A stretch of 64,000 nucleotides of DNA from Niveibacterium umoris (GTDB lineage Bacteria > Pseudomonadota > Gammaproteobacteria > Burkholderiales > Rhodocyclaceae). The stretch is taken from assembly GCF_014197015.1 (NCBI RefSeq), contig NZ_JACIET010000001.1, forward strand, positions 1,426,001-1,490,000, in the 5' to 3' direction. Below the pieces are notes generated by a model, which did not search any database, was not told where the DNA came from, and worked only from the letters and a program-made list of their open reading frames with translations. Position 1 is the stretch's first letter. Each line of letters begins with the position of its first letter. A program made the position numbers and the translations under genes. Positions 8,201-16,321 of the stretch are shown one piece after another.

Positions 8201-8242
8201 TGACGGATACCCTGCAGACGCCACGTCTCGGGGTACCCGTCA
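8201..8242 (-). other. Strong hairpin between yccA and rlmD
   Basis: Twelve-base arms TGACGGATACCC and GGGTACCCGTCA enclose a second 5-bp stem (AGACG/CGTCT). The single mismatch on the plus strand becomes a G-U pair on the minus strand, so the RNA hairpin is perfect only in the rlmD 3' region. There is no T-run. It may protect or end the rlmD mRNA. Confidence 0.45.
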
Positions 8243-8327
8243 CTCTGCATGGAGCCTGCTGGAAGAAATCGCCGCCATGAAGGTCACGGAGCGCGCCCTG
8301 CATCCGGACCGGCGAGCAGACAAAGGC

Positions 8328-9623
8328 CTATCTCTCGAACAGCGCGATCGACTCCACATGCGACGTGTGCGGGAACATGTTCGCGACGCCGGCACCGCGC
8401 AGTCGATAGCCCTTTTCATGCACTAGGACGGCAGCATCGCGAGCCAAGGTTCCTGGATTGCAGGAAACATAGACGATGCGCCCCGGTGCGTTGTCGCCAA
8501 GCGCCTTGACCACGGCGATGGCCCCCTCTCTCGGCGGGTCTATCAACATCTTGTCGATGCGACCCAGCCCGGCGATGCTCTTTGGCGTCGCCTCGAAAAG
8601 GTTGGCAACAAGAAACTCGCTCAATGACGACAAGCCATTGGCCGCCGCATTTGCAGCGGCGCGCGCGACCAACGCGGCGCTCCCCTCGACGCCCACTACC
8701 TGAGCGCCGCGCCTGGCTATCGGCAGACTGAAGTTCCCAAGCCCGCAGAACAAGTCCGCGATCCGTTCGCCAGGACGAGGTTCGAGCAATTGCATCGAGC
8801 GGCGGATGAGTAAGCGATTGATGTGAACATTGACCTGCGTGAAGTCCGTCGGACGAAACGCGAGGCGAAGATCGAATTCGGGAAGGGTGTAGGTCAACGC
8901 TTGGGCATCGTTCGCATCGATCGGATGCGCAGTATCCGGACCGCCCGGCTGTATCCACATGCTGAAACCATGCTTCGCACCGAAATCGCGGAGTCGCGCG
9001 AGATCCGTCGGAGAGGGTGCGAGCAGCGTCCTCAGCACCACGACGGTTCTGTCCTCACCGACGGCTATCTCAATTTGCGGCACACGATCCGGAATCGAAA
9101 GGCTGCCGACGAGCGCGCGCAAAGCGAGCAGTTGATGACCAATGCTTGAAGGCAGGATCTCGCACGAACGCATATCGGCGATATAGCTGCTTTTCTTTTC
9201 GTGAAAGCCGACCAACACCCCGCCTTTGGTCGGCACCTGCCGAACGGTCAGCCGCGCACGGTAGCGGTAACCCCAGGTCGGGCCGTAGATCGCCGGGTAG
9301 ATCAGCTCCGGTTTAAGGCGCGCGATATGCCACAAGCTGTCTTCCAGCACGCGTTGCTTGGCGGCAACCTGGGCGCCTGCATCGAGGTGCTGCATGCTGC
9401 AGCCGCCACAGGTACCGAAGAACTCGCAGCGGGGCGCAACCCGTTGCGGACTCTCCGAGATCAAGCGCGTGGCAGTGGCCTGCTCGAATTTGGCCTTCTT
9501 CCGGTAGCTTGAGTACTCGACACGCTCGCCCGGCAATGCTCCTTCGATGAAGATCGCCTTGCCGTCAACACGAGCGATACCTCGCCCCTCATGATCCAGC
9601 GATTCGATGGTTGCGATCGACAT
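8328..9623 (-). CDS. rlmD: 23S rRNA (uracil-1939-C5)-methyltransferase RlmD
   Basis: SAM-dependent RNA m5U methyltransferase, RumA/RlmD type, 431 aa (E. coli 433). N-terminal TRAM RNA-binding domain (about 1-55), then an iron-sulfur cluster site with C66, C72 and C75 (CEFFGTCGGC) plus a later Cys in MRSCEIL. The central region carries the catalytic domain: FNVHINRLL-type block (here FTQVNVHINRLL), SAM motif LFCGLGNFSLP, and the nucleophile Cys388 in VSCNPGTLARD. The Fe-S cysteines separate RlmD from the shorter RlmC and TrmA. Transcribed away from roxA through an 84-bp shared promoter region; both genes modify the large ribosomal subunit. Confidence 0.94.
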   Translation of the reverse strand: MSIATIESLDHEGRGIARVDGKAIFIEGALPGERVEYSSYRKKAKFEQATATRLISESPQRVAPRCEFFGTCGGCSMQHLDAGAQVAAKQRVLEDSLWHIARLKPELIYPAIYGPTWGYRYRARLTVRQVPTKGGVLVGFHEKKSSYIADMRSCEILPSSIGHQLLALRALVGSLSIPDRVPQIEIAVGEDRTVVVLRTLLAPSPTDLARLRDFGAKHGFSMWIQPGGPDTAHPIDANDAQALTYTLPEFDLRLAFRPTDFTQVNVHINRLLIRRSMQLLEPRPGERIADLFCGLGNFSLPIARRGAQVVGVEGSAALVARAAANAAANGLSSLSEFLVANLFEATPKSIAGLGRIDKMLIDPPREGAIAVVKALGDNAPGRIVYVSCNPGTLARDAAVLVHEKGYRLRGAGVANMFPHTSHVESIALFER

Positions 9624-9664
9624 TCGCGGTTGTCCTTGCTGCCATGGCCAAAAACGGGGCCGAA

Positions 9665-9701
9665 TTGTACCAGCGGCCTTGCAATTGCTCGTCGCTATAA
9701 T
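9665..9701. promoter_or_regulatory. Divergent -10 elements for rlmD and roxA around a GCAATTGC palindrome
   Basis: TATAAT on the plus strand at 9696-9701 ends six bases before the roxA ATG. TACAAT reads on the minus strand at 9670-9665 toward rlmD. The 8-base palindrome GCAATTGC (9681-9688) sits between them. Neither has a good -35 hexamer at normal spacing. The close roxA spacing predicts a leaderless or almost leaderless mRNA. Confidence 0.5.
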
Positions 9702-9707
9702 CGCCAG

Positions 9708-10817
9708 ATGAAATCAACACTGCTGGGCGGCCTGAGTGCCGACGAATTCCTCGCCAAGTACTGGCAACGCAAGCCGTTGCTGGTGCGCGGCGCGATCCCG
9801 GGCTTCCAGGGCATCTTCGACCGGACACAGTTGCTCGATCTGGCAACGCGGGACGACATGGAATCCCGCAAAGTCTGGAACGAAAACGGCACTTGGCGCC
9901 TGGCACACGGGCCGTTCACAAGCCGCGACTGGCGACAGAAAGGGCCCTGGACGAGCCTGGTCTCGGGAACGAACCTTGTATCGGACGAGGCCGACGCCTT
10001 GCTCAGGGCGTTCAACTTCATCCCGTATGCGCGCCTGGATGACCTGATGGTCAGCTATGCGACCGACGGCGGCGGAGTTGGTCCGCACTTCGACAACTAC
10101 GACGTTTTCCTGATCCAGGGTCTTGGACGCCGCAAGTGGCGGATAAGCGCGCAACGCGACCTCACCGTCATCGAGAACGCGCCGCTCCGGCTGCTGAAGA
10201 ACTTCAAACCCTCGCGCGAGTGGATCGTCGACCCCGGCGACCTGCTCTATCTGCCGCCCCAGTACGCCCATGACGGCGTTGCCATTGGCGAATGCATGAC
10301 CTATTCCGTCGGCTTTCGTACCGCAACCACGCAAGAATTGGCGGACGCCTTCCTGACCTATCTGCAAGAGCAACTCGACCTCAGCGGTCGGTATGCTGAT
10401 CCGGATCTCAAGCGCCCACGAAATCCGGCCGAAATCAGCGACGAAATGGTGGACAAGGTGGCGCAAATGCTTTCGCGGATCGACTGGAACCGCAACACGG
10501 TCGCGAACTTCCTCGGCAGCTATCTGAGCGAACCCAAGGCTCATGTGTTCTTCGATCCGCCTGAAAAACCAATGAGCAAACTTCGCTTTGCCGAGACAGT
10601 TCGCAAGCGTGGCTTCCGCCTCGACCTCAGAACGCAGTTGCTGTTCCGTGGAAATCGCTTCTTTCTCAACGGGGAACCCATCGCGGCGACGTCCGAACAG
10701 CGTGCGCCGCTCAGATCGCTCGCAAAAGATCGCCGCTTGAGCGCAAATGCTGTCAACCCAGCGGTTCTTGATGCGTTTTATGATTGGTATTGCAGTGGGT
10801 TCGGGTCGCCAGCGTAG
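9708..10817 (+). CDS. roxA: Ribosomal oxygenase RoxA (YcfD): cupin 2-oxoglutarate dioxygenase for ribosomal protein L16
   Basis: JmjC-type Fe(II)/2-oxoglutarate oxygenase; E. coli YcfD hydroxylates an arginine of L16. The 369-aa protein starts LLGGLSADEFLAKYWQRKPL, the typical opening. Iron ligands are H127 and D129 in GPHFDNYDVF and H188 in LYLPPQYAHDG. The C-terminal part contains the dimerisation and winged-helix regions of the family. An in-frame start at 9591 would give a 39-residue extension that overlaps rlmD and crosses the promoter; ATG 9708 gives the family N-terminus. There is no ribosome site because the -10 box is six bases upstream. Confidence 0.9.
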   Translation: MKSTLLGGLSADEFLAKYWQRKPLLVRGAIPGFQGIFDRTQLLDLATRDDMESRKVWNENGTWRLAHGPFTSRDWRQKGPWTSLVSGTNLVSDEADALLRAFNFIPYARLDDLMVSYATDGGGVGPHFDNYDVFLIQGLGRRKWRISAQRDLTVIENAPLRLLKNFKPSREWIVDPGDLLYLPPQYAHDGVAIGECMTYSVGFRTATTQELADAFLTYLQEQLDLSGRYADPDLKRPRNPAEISDEMVDKVAQMLSRIDWNRNTVANFLGSYLSEPKAHVFFDPPEKPMSKLRFAETVRKRGFRLDLRTQLLFRGNRFFLNGEPIAATSEQRAPLRSLAKDRRLSANAVNPAVLDAFYDWYCSGFGSPA

Positions 10818-10840
10818 TTGCAGTGCACTATGCCGAACAC

Positions 10841-10867
10841 TTGAGCTTTTGAAAAACATGCTAGAAT
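10841..10867 (+). promoter_or_regulatory. Sigma-70-like promoter of the small lipoprotein gene
   Basis: TTGAGC (10841-10846), 15-base spacer, TAGAAT (10862-10867). The predicted 5' leader is about 70 bases and contains a hairpin with stem GGCTC/GAGCC (10881-10896) extended by GGT/ACC pairs, plus a TTATCGATAA palindrome just before the ribosome site. The leader length is unusual next to short-leadered neighbours. Confidence 0.5.
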
Positions 10868-10942
10868 CTGTGATCGGTTAGGCTCTTAGCCGAGCCGACC
10901 AAAGAATTTGGCGTTTGTCTTTATCGATAAGGGAAACCAACA

Positions 10943-11164
10943 ATGAAGCATTCTCTCCTCGTCGCCGCCCTGCTGGCGCTGGCTGTTACCGCTTGTGGCA
11001 AGAAAGAAGAAGCACCGGTCGAGCAATCGGCTCCGGCTGCTGTTGAACAATCGGCTCCGGCCGCTGAAGCTTCGGCTCCGGCTGCTGACGCTTCGGCTCC
11101 GGCTGCTGACGCTTCGGCTCCGGCTGCGGAAGCCCCGGCTGCTGAACAGTCCGCCGCGAAGTAA
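10943..11164 (+). CDS. Small Ala/Pro-rich repeat lipoprotein, function unknown
   Basis: A 73-aa secreted lipoprotein: MKHSLLVAALLALAVTAC gives a signal peptide and lipobox (AVTAC, lipidated Cys18). The mature part begins GKKEEAPVEQ and is then almost wholly built from seven-residue units of the ASAPAAD/E type, a flexible acidic Ala-Pro tether. There is no folded domain. Similar small proteins in Betaproteobacteria are annotated only as lipoproteins. Start ATG follows AAGGG. It has its own promoter and terminator, so it is a single-gene unit; it lies tail to tail with bamC, another outer-membrane lipoprotein gene. A cell-envelope spacer or sacrificial lipoprotein role would be a guess. Confidence 0.85.
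   Translation: MKHSLLVAALLALAVTACGKKEEAPVEQSAPAAVEQSAPAAEASAPAADASAPAADASAPAAEAPAAEQSAAK
11069..11131 (+). repeat. 21-bp tandem repeat inside the small lipoprotein gene
   Basis: Three consecutive 21-base units at 11069-11089, 11090-11110 and 11111-11131. The first two are identical and the third differs only near its end. Related imperfect units precede them. Each unit encodes ASAPAAD or a close variant. Copy-number change would lengthen or shorten the tether without shifting the frame. Confidence 0.9.
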
Positions 11165-11186
11165 TTCGCGTCGTCTGTCAGAAAAG

Positions 11187-11211
11187 GCCGACCTTCGGGT
11201 CGGCTTTTTTT
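11187..11211 (+). terminator. Intrinsic terminator of the small lipoprotein gene
   Basis: Stem GCCGACC / GGTCGGC with a stable TTCG tetraloop, then seven T. Ends 47 bases past the stop codon. Confidence 0.95.
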
Positions 11212-11244
11212 CGTCCTTCGTTTTCAGCGCTGGACCGAAAGGCG

Positions 11245-11279
11245 AAAAAACTAGGGCGCCTGCAATTGAAAGGCGCCCT
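11245..11279 (-). terminator. Intrinsic terminator of the dapA-bamC operon
   Basis: On the minus strand, 8-bp stem AGGGCGCC / GGCGCCCT with an 11-base loop, then AG and six T. Begins 25 bases after the bamC stop. Confidence 0.92.
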
Positions 11280-11303
11280 GGCATTTCGCTAGCTAGAACT
11301 GGA

Positions 11304-12449
11304 TTACTTCAACTGCTCAAACAGCATCTGAAGCACCTTGTTCGCTTCTTCACCCTTGTCGATCGTACCGTCCTTGTCGAGCACCCGCACCAGAGAACGC
11401 TTATCGTCGCCCTTCACGAAGACGCGATACGACGCACCGGGCTGCAACTGAACGATAGGCCCGGCTGTCGGATCGCTCTTGCGCCAGAACGCAAGCTTAT
11501 CCAGCCAGCCTTCCTCCTTCTTGTCGATCTTCGCACCAGAAACGCGAACATCGAAGAGGCCAACCGTTCTGTCTCGGTCTTCAACGAGGAAGCCGCTGCG
11601 ATCCAGGGCGAGGCCCACTTGCCGCCAAGCGTCGTCTATCGATCCGGCGAGAATCAACGCCGCACCGCCGTCCGCAGCCCGCTCCAGACGCGCGCGATCA
11701 GTCGGTGTCGAGGACGCAAGAAGTGCGCGCGCACTGTCTTCACTTGCCCCCAGTGACAGCATCAACTTGCGCAGCATTTCGGACTCCATGCCAGGATCCG
11801 GCTTGCGCCAGACCCAGGAAGTCGACTCCTTCTGCGTTGCAAGCACCTCTTCGATGCCGCGGTGGCTGATGAACACATCCACAGTGCCCGGCTGCGAACC
11901 CGGCTCGATTCGCGTCCGGTAGCGATCGCGCTCCGGCGAGCTATAGGCACCTTCAAAGTACTTGCCGATCGAATCGCGAATAATGTCCTGCTTGATCTTG
12001 GCGCGATTCTCAAGCCAATCCGTTTCGAGAATCCCGAGTTCCGGATTGTCGACCACCAAGGTGAAGCCGTTGTCTGCCCAGAACTTCTTGATCTTGGGAT
12101 AAACCTGCGCAGGTGTCAGCGGCACGACCAGCCAGCGCTCTGAACCGGCCCTGCCGATTGACATCTTGGCGACATCAGGCAGGACTTCGGGGCCGCTCGA
12201 AGCAGGCGCTCCGATTCCGGGCTTCCGACCAGCTTGATATTCCGACAAGGTCGCCGCTGCCGCCTCACCTTCCAGCGCATACCGGTCGTCGCGACCAGGC
12301 CGCGTCAGATCGGGCGGCACATCCAGCGGCCCCGAGCGCTGTTGCGCACCCGCCTTGTAGTCCACCTTGCCAACATCCTTCGATGACCAGGTACATGCGG
12401 AAAGTGCAACCACCAGGCACACCGACGCAACGCTTTCCAGCTTCATCAT
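11304..12449 (-). CDS. bamC: Outer membrane protein assembly factor BamC (NlpB)
   Basis: Lipoprotein subunit of the BAM complex that folds beta-barrel proteins into the outer membrane. The 381-aa precursor has a signal ending in ALSAC, with Cys19 lipidated. An N-terminal unstructured segment contains the family's DYKAGAQ and LDVPPDLT motifs, which in E. coli BamC bind BamD. Two helix-grip domains follow; the second ends with KGDDKRSLVRVLDKDG near the C-terminus. Start: ATG at 12449, with GAGGAG 8 bases upstream; a GTG at 12458 lies on the ribosome site itself and cannot be used. Follows dapA after 12 bases, the same dapA-bamC order as in E. coli. Confidence 0.92.
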   Translation of the reverse strand: MMKLESVASVCLVVALSACTWSSKDVGKVDYKAGAQQRSGPLDVPPDLTRPGRDDRYALEGEAAAATLSEYQAGRKPGIGAPASSGPEVLPDVAKMSIGRAGSERWLVVPLTPAQVYPKIKKFWADNGFTLVVDNPELGILETDWLENRAKIKQDIIRDSIGKYFEGAYSSPERDRYRTRIEPGSQPGTVDVFISHRGIEEVLATQKESTSWVWRKPDPGMESEMLRKLMLSLGASEDSARALLASSTPTDRARLERAADGGAALILAGSIDDAWRQVGLALDRSGFLVEDRDRTVGLFDVRVSGAKIDKKEEGWLDKLAFWRKSDPTAGPIVQLQPGASYRVFVKGDDKRSLVRVLDKDGTIDKGEEANKVLQMLFEQLK

Positions 12450-12461
12450 GCAACGCACTCC

Positions 12462-13340
12462 TCAGGCCTCAATGCCGGCCTGACGCAGGGCGTCCAGCAG
12501 CTTGGATTCATTCGCGGCAGCAAGCCGCGTCAGTGGAAGACGGATTCCGGAACCGATACGGCCCATGCGCTCGAGCGCCCATTTCGCCGGAATCGGATTC
12601 GGTTCGCAGAACAAGTGCTTGTGCAGTCCGACCAAGGCAGCGTTGATTTCACGCGCACGACCGAGATCGCCCTTTGCAGCGGCGTCACACATTTCGCGCA
12701 TCGCGCGCGGAGCGATGTTGGACGTCACCGAGATCACCCCATGCCCGCCCAGCAGCAGAAACGCCAGCGACGTCATGTCATCACCGCTGTACAGCGCAAA
12801 ATCTGCCGGCGCTCGCAGAATCAGGTCCAGGGCACGATCAATCGCGCCCGTGGCGTCCTTGATGCCCACGATATTCGGGATTTCGGCCAGTCGAAGCGCA
12901 GTGTCATTGCTCATGTCCGCGCCGGTACGGCCCGGCACGTTGTACAGGATGACGGGGATATCTACTGCTTCGGCGATGGTTCGGAAGTGCAGGTAAAGAC
13001 CTTCCTGCGTCGGCTTGTTGTAATACGGCACAACCGACAGTACGGCATCTGCGCCCGCCGACTTGGCGTAGCGCGTGAGTTCGATTCCCTCTGCGGTGGA
13101 ATTCGCACCCGTACCCGCGATGACCGGGATACGACCAGCGGCGTGACCCACCGCCGTCCGGATGAGTTCACAGTGCTCTTCTACATTAACCGTCGGCGAT
13201 TCGCCGGTCGTGCCGACTACCACGATACCGTCGGTGCCTTCGCTCACATGCCAGTCAATGAGGCTCTTGAGACGAGTCAGGTCTAGGCTGCCATCCTCAC
13301 GCATCGGCGTGACGATGGCGACAATCGAACCCTTAATCAT
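12462..13340 (-). CDS. dapA: 4-hydroxy-tetrahydrodipicolinate synthase
   Basis: Condenses pyruvate with aspartate semialdehyde, the first committed step to diaminopimelate and lysine; cytoplasmic TIM barrel. At 292 aa it matches E. coli DapA in length and in residue numbering: Schiff-base Lys161 (GIKDATG), Tyr133 (LYNVPGRTG), Tyr107 and Thr44/Thr45 (VVGTTGES). Arg138 in the same PGRTG loop binds substrate in the family. First gene of the dapA-bamC operon. A TAGAAT hexamer reads leftward at 13375-13370 and could be the -10, though no clear -35 is seen. Confidence 0.97.
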   Translation of the reverse strand: MIKGSIVAIVTPMREDGSLDLTRLKSLIDWHVSEGTDGIVVVGTTGESPTVNVEEHCELIRTAVGHAAGRIPVIAGTGANSTAEGIELTRYAKSAGADAVLSVVPYYNKPTQEGLYLHFRTIAEAVDIPVILYNVPGRTGADMSNDTALRLAEIPNIVGIKDATGAIDRALDLILRAPADFALYSGDDMTSLAFLLLGGHGVISVTSNIAPRAMREMCDAAAKGDLGRAREINAALVGLHKHLFCEPNPIPAKWALERMGRIGSGIRLPLTRLAAANESKLLDALRQAGIEA

Positions 13341-13397
13341 GCGTGTGCCGCCAACTAGACAAAACGCTGATTCTAGCGCATACGCAGACGTTCGGCT

Positions 13398-14321
13398 TCA
13401 CAGGTCCGCAAGTACCTTTACGTGGGCCACGGCACTGCGAGCAAGCGCCGACAACGCATAGCCCCCTTCGAGCATCGACACGATTCGACCGCCGCAATGC
13501 TGCTCGGCAAACTGGCGAAGCTGCAGGGTAATCCAACTGTAATCCGCTTCGACCAGCCCGAGCGAGGCCATGTCATCTTCGTAGTGCGCGTCGAAGCCAG
13601 CGGAAATGAACAACGCCTCTGGCGCAAAATTCCGCAAGGCCGGCAGCCAAACGTCAGCAACCAGATCCTTGATCGTGTCGCCGCGCGTTCCGGCAGGGAC
13701 AGGCACATTGACCATGTTGTGCGCGACCCCTTCCGCTCCGGTGTATGGATAGAACGGATGCTGGAAGAATCCGGCCATCAATACGCGTTCGTCGCCGGCG
13801 AAAATGTTCTCGGTCCCGTTGCCATGGTGGACGTCGAAGTCGATGATCGCGACCCGCTTGAGGCCATGCGCCTCCAATGCATGCGCTACCGCGACCGCAA
13901 TGTTGTTGAAGAAGCAGAATCCCATTGCACGATCACGCTCGGCGTGATGCCCGGGAGGGCGGACAGCGCAGAATGCGTTATTGACTTCGCCCCGCATGAC
14001 AAGATCAACCGCTAGCACGCCGGCACCAGCCGCACGCAACGCAGCGCGTATCGTATGCGGACACATCGCGGTGTCCGGATCGATATGCTTGATGCCACGC
14101 TCTGGCGCGCTACCGATCAGATCTTCCACATGGCGTACTGGATGAACTCGCGCCAGTTGTTCAATACTTGCCTGCGGCGCATCGTGGAAAGCGAGGAACG
14201 AATCGATGCCAGAAGCGATCAATCGATCCTGAATCGCCGACAAACGATCCGGGCACTCCGGGTGCATCGCACCCATGTTGTGCATCCAGCAATCAGGATG
14301 CGTGATGAACGCAGTCGCCAT
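13398..14321 (-). CDS. Histone deacetylase family protein (zinc-dependent amide hydrolase)
   Basis: Arginase/deacetylase-fold hydrolase of the AcuC/HDAC-like group; bacterial members remove acetyl groups from small amines such as acetylpolyamines, or from proteins. The 307-aa protein contains VRPPGHHAERDRAMGFCFFN with the paired active-site His residues, the zinc-ligand motif IIDFDVHHGNGTE, and a distal FDAHYEDD motif carrying another Asp ligand. Start: ATG 14321, with AAGGGG upstream; an upstream in-frame start at 14345 would include this ribosome site. It ends 57 bases before dapA begins and runs in the same direction. The natural substrate is not evident. Confidence 0.9.
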   Translation of the reverse strand: MATAFITHPDCWMHNMGAMHPECPDRLSAIQDRLIASGIDSFLAFHDAPQASIEQLARVHPVRHVEDLIGSAPERGIKHIDPDTAMCPHTIRAALRAAGAGVLAVDLVMRGEVNNAFCAVRPPGHHAERDRAMGFCFFNNIAVAVAHALEAHGLKRVAIIDFDVHHGNGTENIFAGDERVLMAGFFQHPFYPYTGAEGVAHNMVNVPVPAGTRGDTIKDLVADVWLPALRNFAPEALFISAGFDAHYEDDMASLGLVEADYSWITLQLRQFAEQHCGGRIVSMLEGGYALSALARSAVAHVKVLADL

Positions 14322-14411
14322 GTGGCCCCTTGAAGCCTTGCGCACCTAGAACAAACGGGCCGAAATAGCTGCAACGACCCTCCCCCTGCCGAATATTATC
14401 CGACCGACACC

Positions 14412-15353
14412 ATGAGCCCACAACAAAAACTGCCAATCGCCAGCGCACGCGCCCTCGCCCAGACCATTGCCGATGCGGTAGCTGAGGCAGTGCTCGGCAA
14501 GTCAGATCAGATCCGGCTTGCCGTCGCCTGCCTTCTGGCCCGTGGCCATTTGCTCATCGAAGACGTGCCCGGTGTCGGCAAGACCACCCTCGCCCATGCA
14601 CTCGCTGACGCATGCGGCCTCGCATGGCGCCGGATGCAGTTCACCAGCGATCTACTCCCTGCGGATCTGCTCGGCGTTTCCGTCTGGGAATCCGCCAACA
14701 GCCGTTTCGCGTTCCGTGCGGGCCCCATCTTTACCGAAGTGTTGCTGGCCGATGAGATCAACCGTGCGTCACCGAAGACCCAGAGCGCGTTGCTTGAAGC
14801 CATGGAAGAACGCCGGGTCTCGATCGAAGGCGAAACGCATCCGCTACCCGACCCGTTCTTCGTGATCGCGACGCAGAACCCCGCTCATCATGCCGGCACC
14901 TTCGATCTGCCTGAATCGCAATTGGACCGCTTCCTGATGCGCCTGACGCTCGGCTACCCACCTGCAGAGGCCGAACTCGCGCTGCTTTCCGGTCGTGATC
15001 GACGCACTCGCAGCACGATCAAGTGCGTGGCCGATCGCGCCACCCTCACCGCGTTGCAGGCAAGTTGCAGCGAGGTGTACGTGAGCGACGCAATCGCTCG
15101 GTATGTATTGCGCCTGCTATCGGCGACGCGCAGTCATGCCCACATCCAGCTCGGCCTGAGCCCGCGCGCAGGCTTGGCACTGCTGGCGGCTGCACGGGCC
15201 TATTCGCTGACCGAAGGACGCGACTTTGTCGCGCCGGAAGACGTACAGGCAGTATGGTCGCCAGTGGCTGCACACCGGCTGCATTCGGCGGATGGGCGAG
15301 GTGCCGCAGCAACACTCGTGGACGAAATCCTGCTGGCGACGCCGGTCGCGTGA
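14412..15353 (+). CDS. MoxR-family AAA+ ATPase
   Basis: Chaperone-like ATPase that remodels protein partners, typically encoded with DUF58 and transglutaminase genes. 313 aa. Walker A GVGKTT at residues 54-59 and Walker B LLADEINRAS with D114-E115. A sensor-1-type block IATQNP follows, and the C-terminal lid region contains LGLSPRAGLAL. The ATG at 14412 is 14 bases past a TATTAT hexamer (14393-14398), so the mRNA leader would be only about seven bases and no ribosome site is visible. First gene of a four-gene overlapped operon. Divergent from the deacetylase gene. Confidence 0.93.
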   Translation: MSPQQKLPIASARALAQTIADAVAEAVLGKSDQIRLAVACLLARGHLLIEDVPGVGKTTLAHALADACGLAWRRMQFTSDLLPADLLGVSVWESANSRFAFRAGPIFTEVLLADEINRASPKTQSALLEAMEERRVSIEGETHPLPDPFFVIATQNPAHHAGTFDLPESQLDRFLMRLTLGYPPAEAELALLSGRDRRTRSTIKCVADRATLTALQASCSEVYVSDAIARYVLRLLSATRSHAHIQLGLSPRAGLALLAAARAYSLTEGRDFVAPEDVQAVWSPVAAHRLHSADGRGAAATLVDEILLATPVA

Positions 15354-16321
15354 ACACATCGCTACGCCCCCGACTACGCGAGCGCATGCAGCGCTGGATG
15401 CTGCGCGGGCGCACCCCCGAGCGCCTGCCCGTCGTTCTCGGCCAGCGCCGGATCTACGTCTTGCCGACCGGACCGGGAATGAGCTTCGGCGCGCTGCTGC
15501 TGGCAATGCTTGTGGCGAGTCTCAACTACAACCTGGCCCTCGGATTCGCGCTCACATTCACCTTGGCAGGCATCGGCCATCTCTCGATGGTGCGCGCGCA
15601 CCGCAACCTGCTTGGCCTGACGCTGGAAGCGGCGCGAATCGAACCCACATTTGCCGGAGAGACGCGCCGTGCGGTGCTGATCTTCGGTGAGCGCGCCAAC
15701 CGCATGCGCCCGGCACTTTCCATTCAATCGATCGACGGGCCTGCTGAAGCGTTTTCCATTCCACCACGCACATCCTCAAACAGCACAATCGATCTGCCCG
15801 CCAAGCCTCGCGGCTGGCACGGTATAGGGCGTCTGCGCCTTGAAACCCGATACCCGCTCGGGTTTGTCGTGGCATGGAGTTATTTCGAGCCAGACCTCGG
15901 CGGATTCGTTTATCCGGCGCCGGAAGCAGGCCCGCCCCCGCTGCCATCGTCCGGCAGCAACGGCGAAGGGCGTCCTGCTCCGGGCCCGGACGGCAGCGTC
16001 TTCGACAGCCTGCGCCCTTACCGCGAGGGCGATGCGCCCCGACGCATTGCGTGGCGCCAACTGGCACGCGGAGGCCCTTTGGCCACCAAACACTTCGAGT
16101 CCGAAGCAGGCGGTGAGCGCTGGCTGCGATGGTCGGATTGTCCAACTTCGCTGACCACGGAAGCACGCCTCGCCCGCCTTTGCGCCTGGGCGCTGATGGC
16201 CGACAGGTCAGGCGAAACCTGGGGCGTCGAGTTACCTGGGCATCGCATCGAGCCTGGCCGGGGCGCTACGCACCTGCGCGAGACGCTCGAAGCACTTGCG
16301 CTGTTCCAACACCCACGATGA
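15350..16321 (+). CDS. DUF58 domain membrane protein
   Basis: 323 aa. Partner of MoxR ATPases in many bacteria; biochemical role not established. Two N-terminal membrane helices (SFGALLLAMLVASLNYNLAL and the following segment), then a soluble region ending in the DUF58 signature: FDSLRPYREGDAPRRIAWR with an adjacent TKHFE. The start is GTG at 15350, whose bases overlap the MoxR stop (GTGA), which indicates coupled translation; a longer frame reading back into moxR has no support. It runs straight into the transglutaminase gene through another stop/start overlap. Confidence 0.88.
   Translation: MNTSLRPRLRERMQRWMLRGRTPERLPVVLGQRRIYVLPTGPGMSFGALLLAMLVASLNYNLALGFALTFTLAGIGHLSMVRAHRNLLGLTLEAARIEPTFAGETRRAVLIFGERANRMRPALSIQSIDGPAEAFSIPPRTSSNSTIDLPAKPRGWHGIGRLRLETRYPLGFVVAWSYFEPDLGGFVYPAPEAGPPPLPSSGSNGEGRPAPGPDGSVFDSLRPYREGDAPRRIAWRQLARGGPLATKHFESEAGGERWLRWSDCPTSLTTEARLARLCAWALMADRSGETWGVELPGHRIEPGRGATHLRETLEALALFQHPR

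Noticed and set aside
15023-15349. Longer DUF58 protein starting inside moxR
   Set aside because: The extension translates moxR in another frame. The GTG at 15350 overlapping the moxR stop gives the proper membrane-helix N-terminus.
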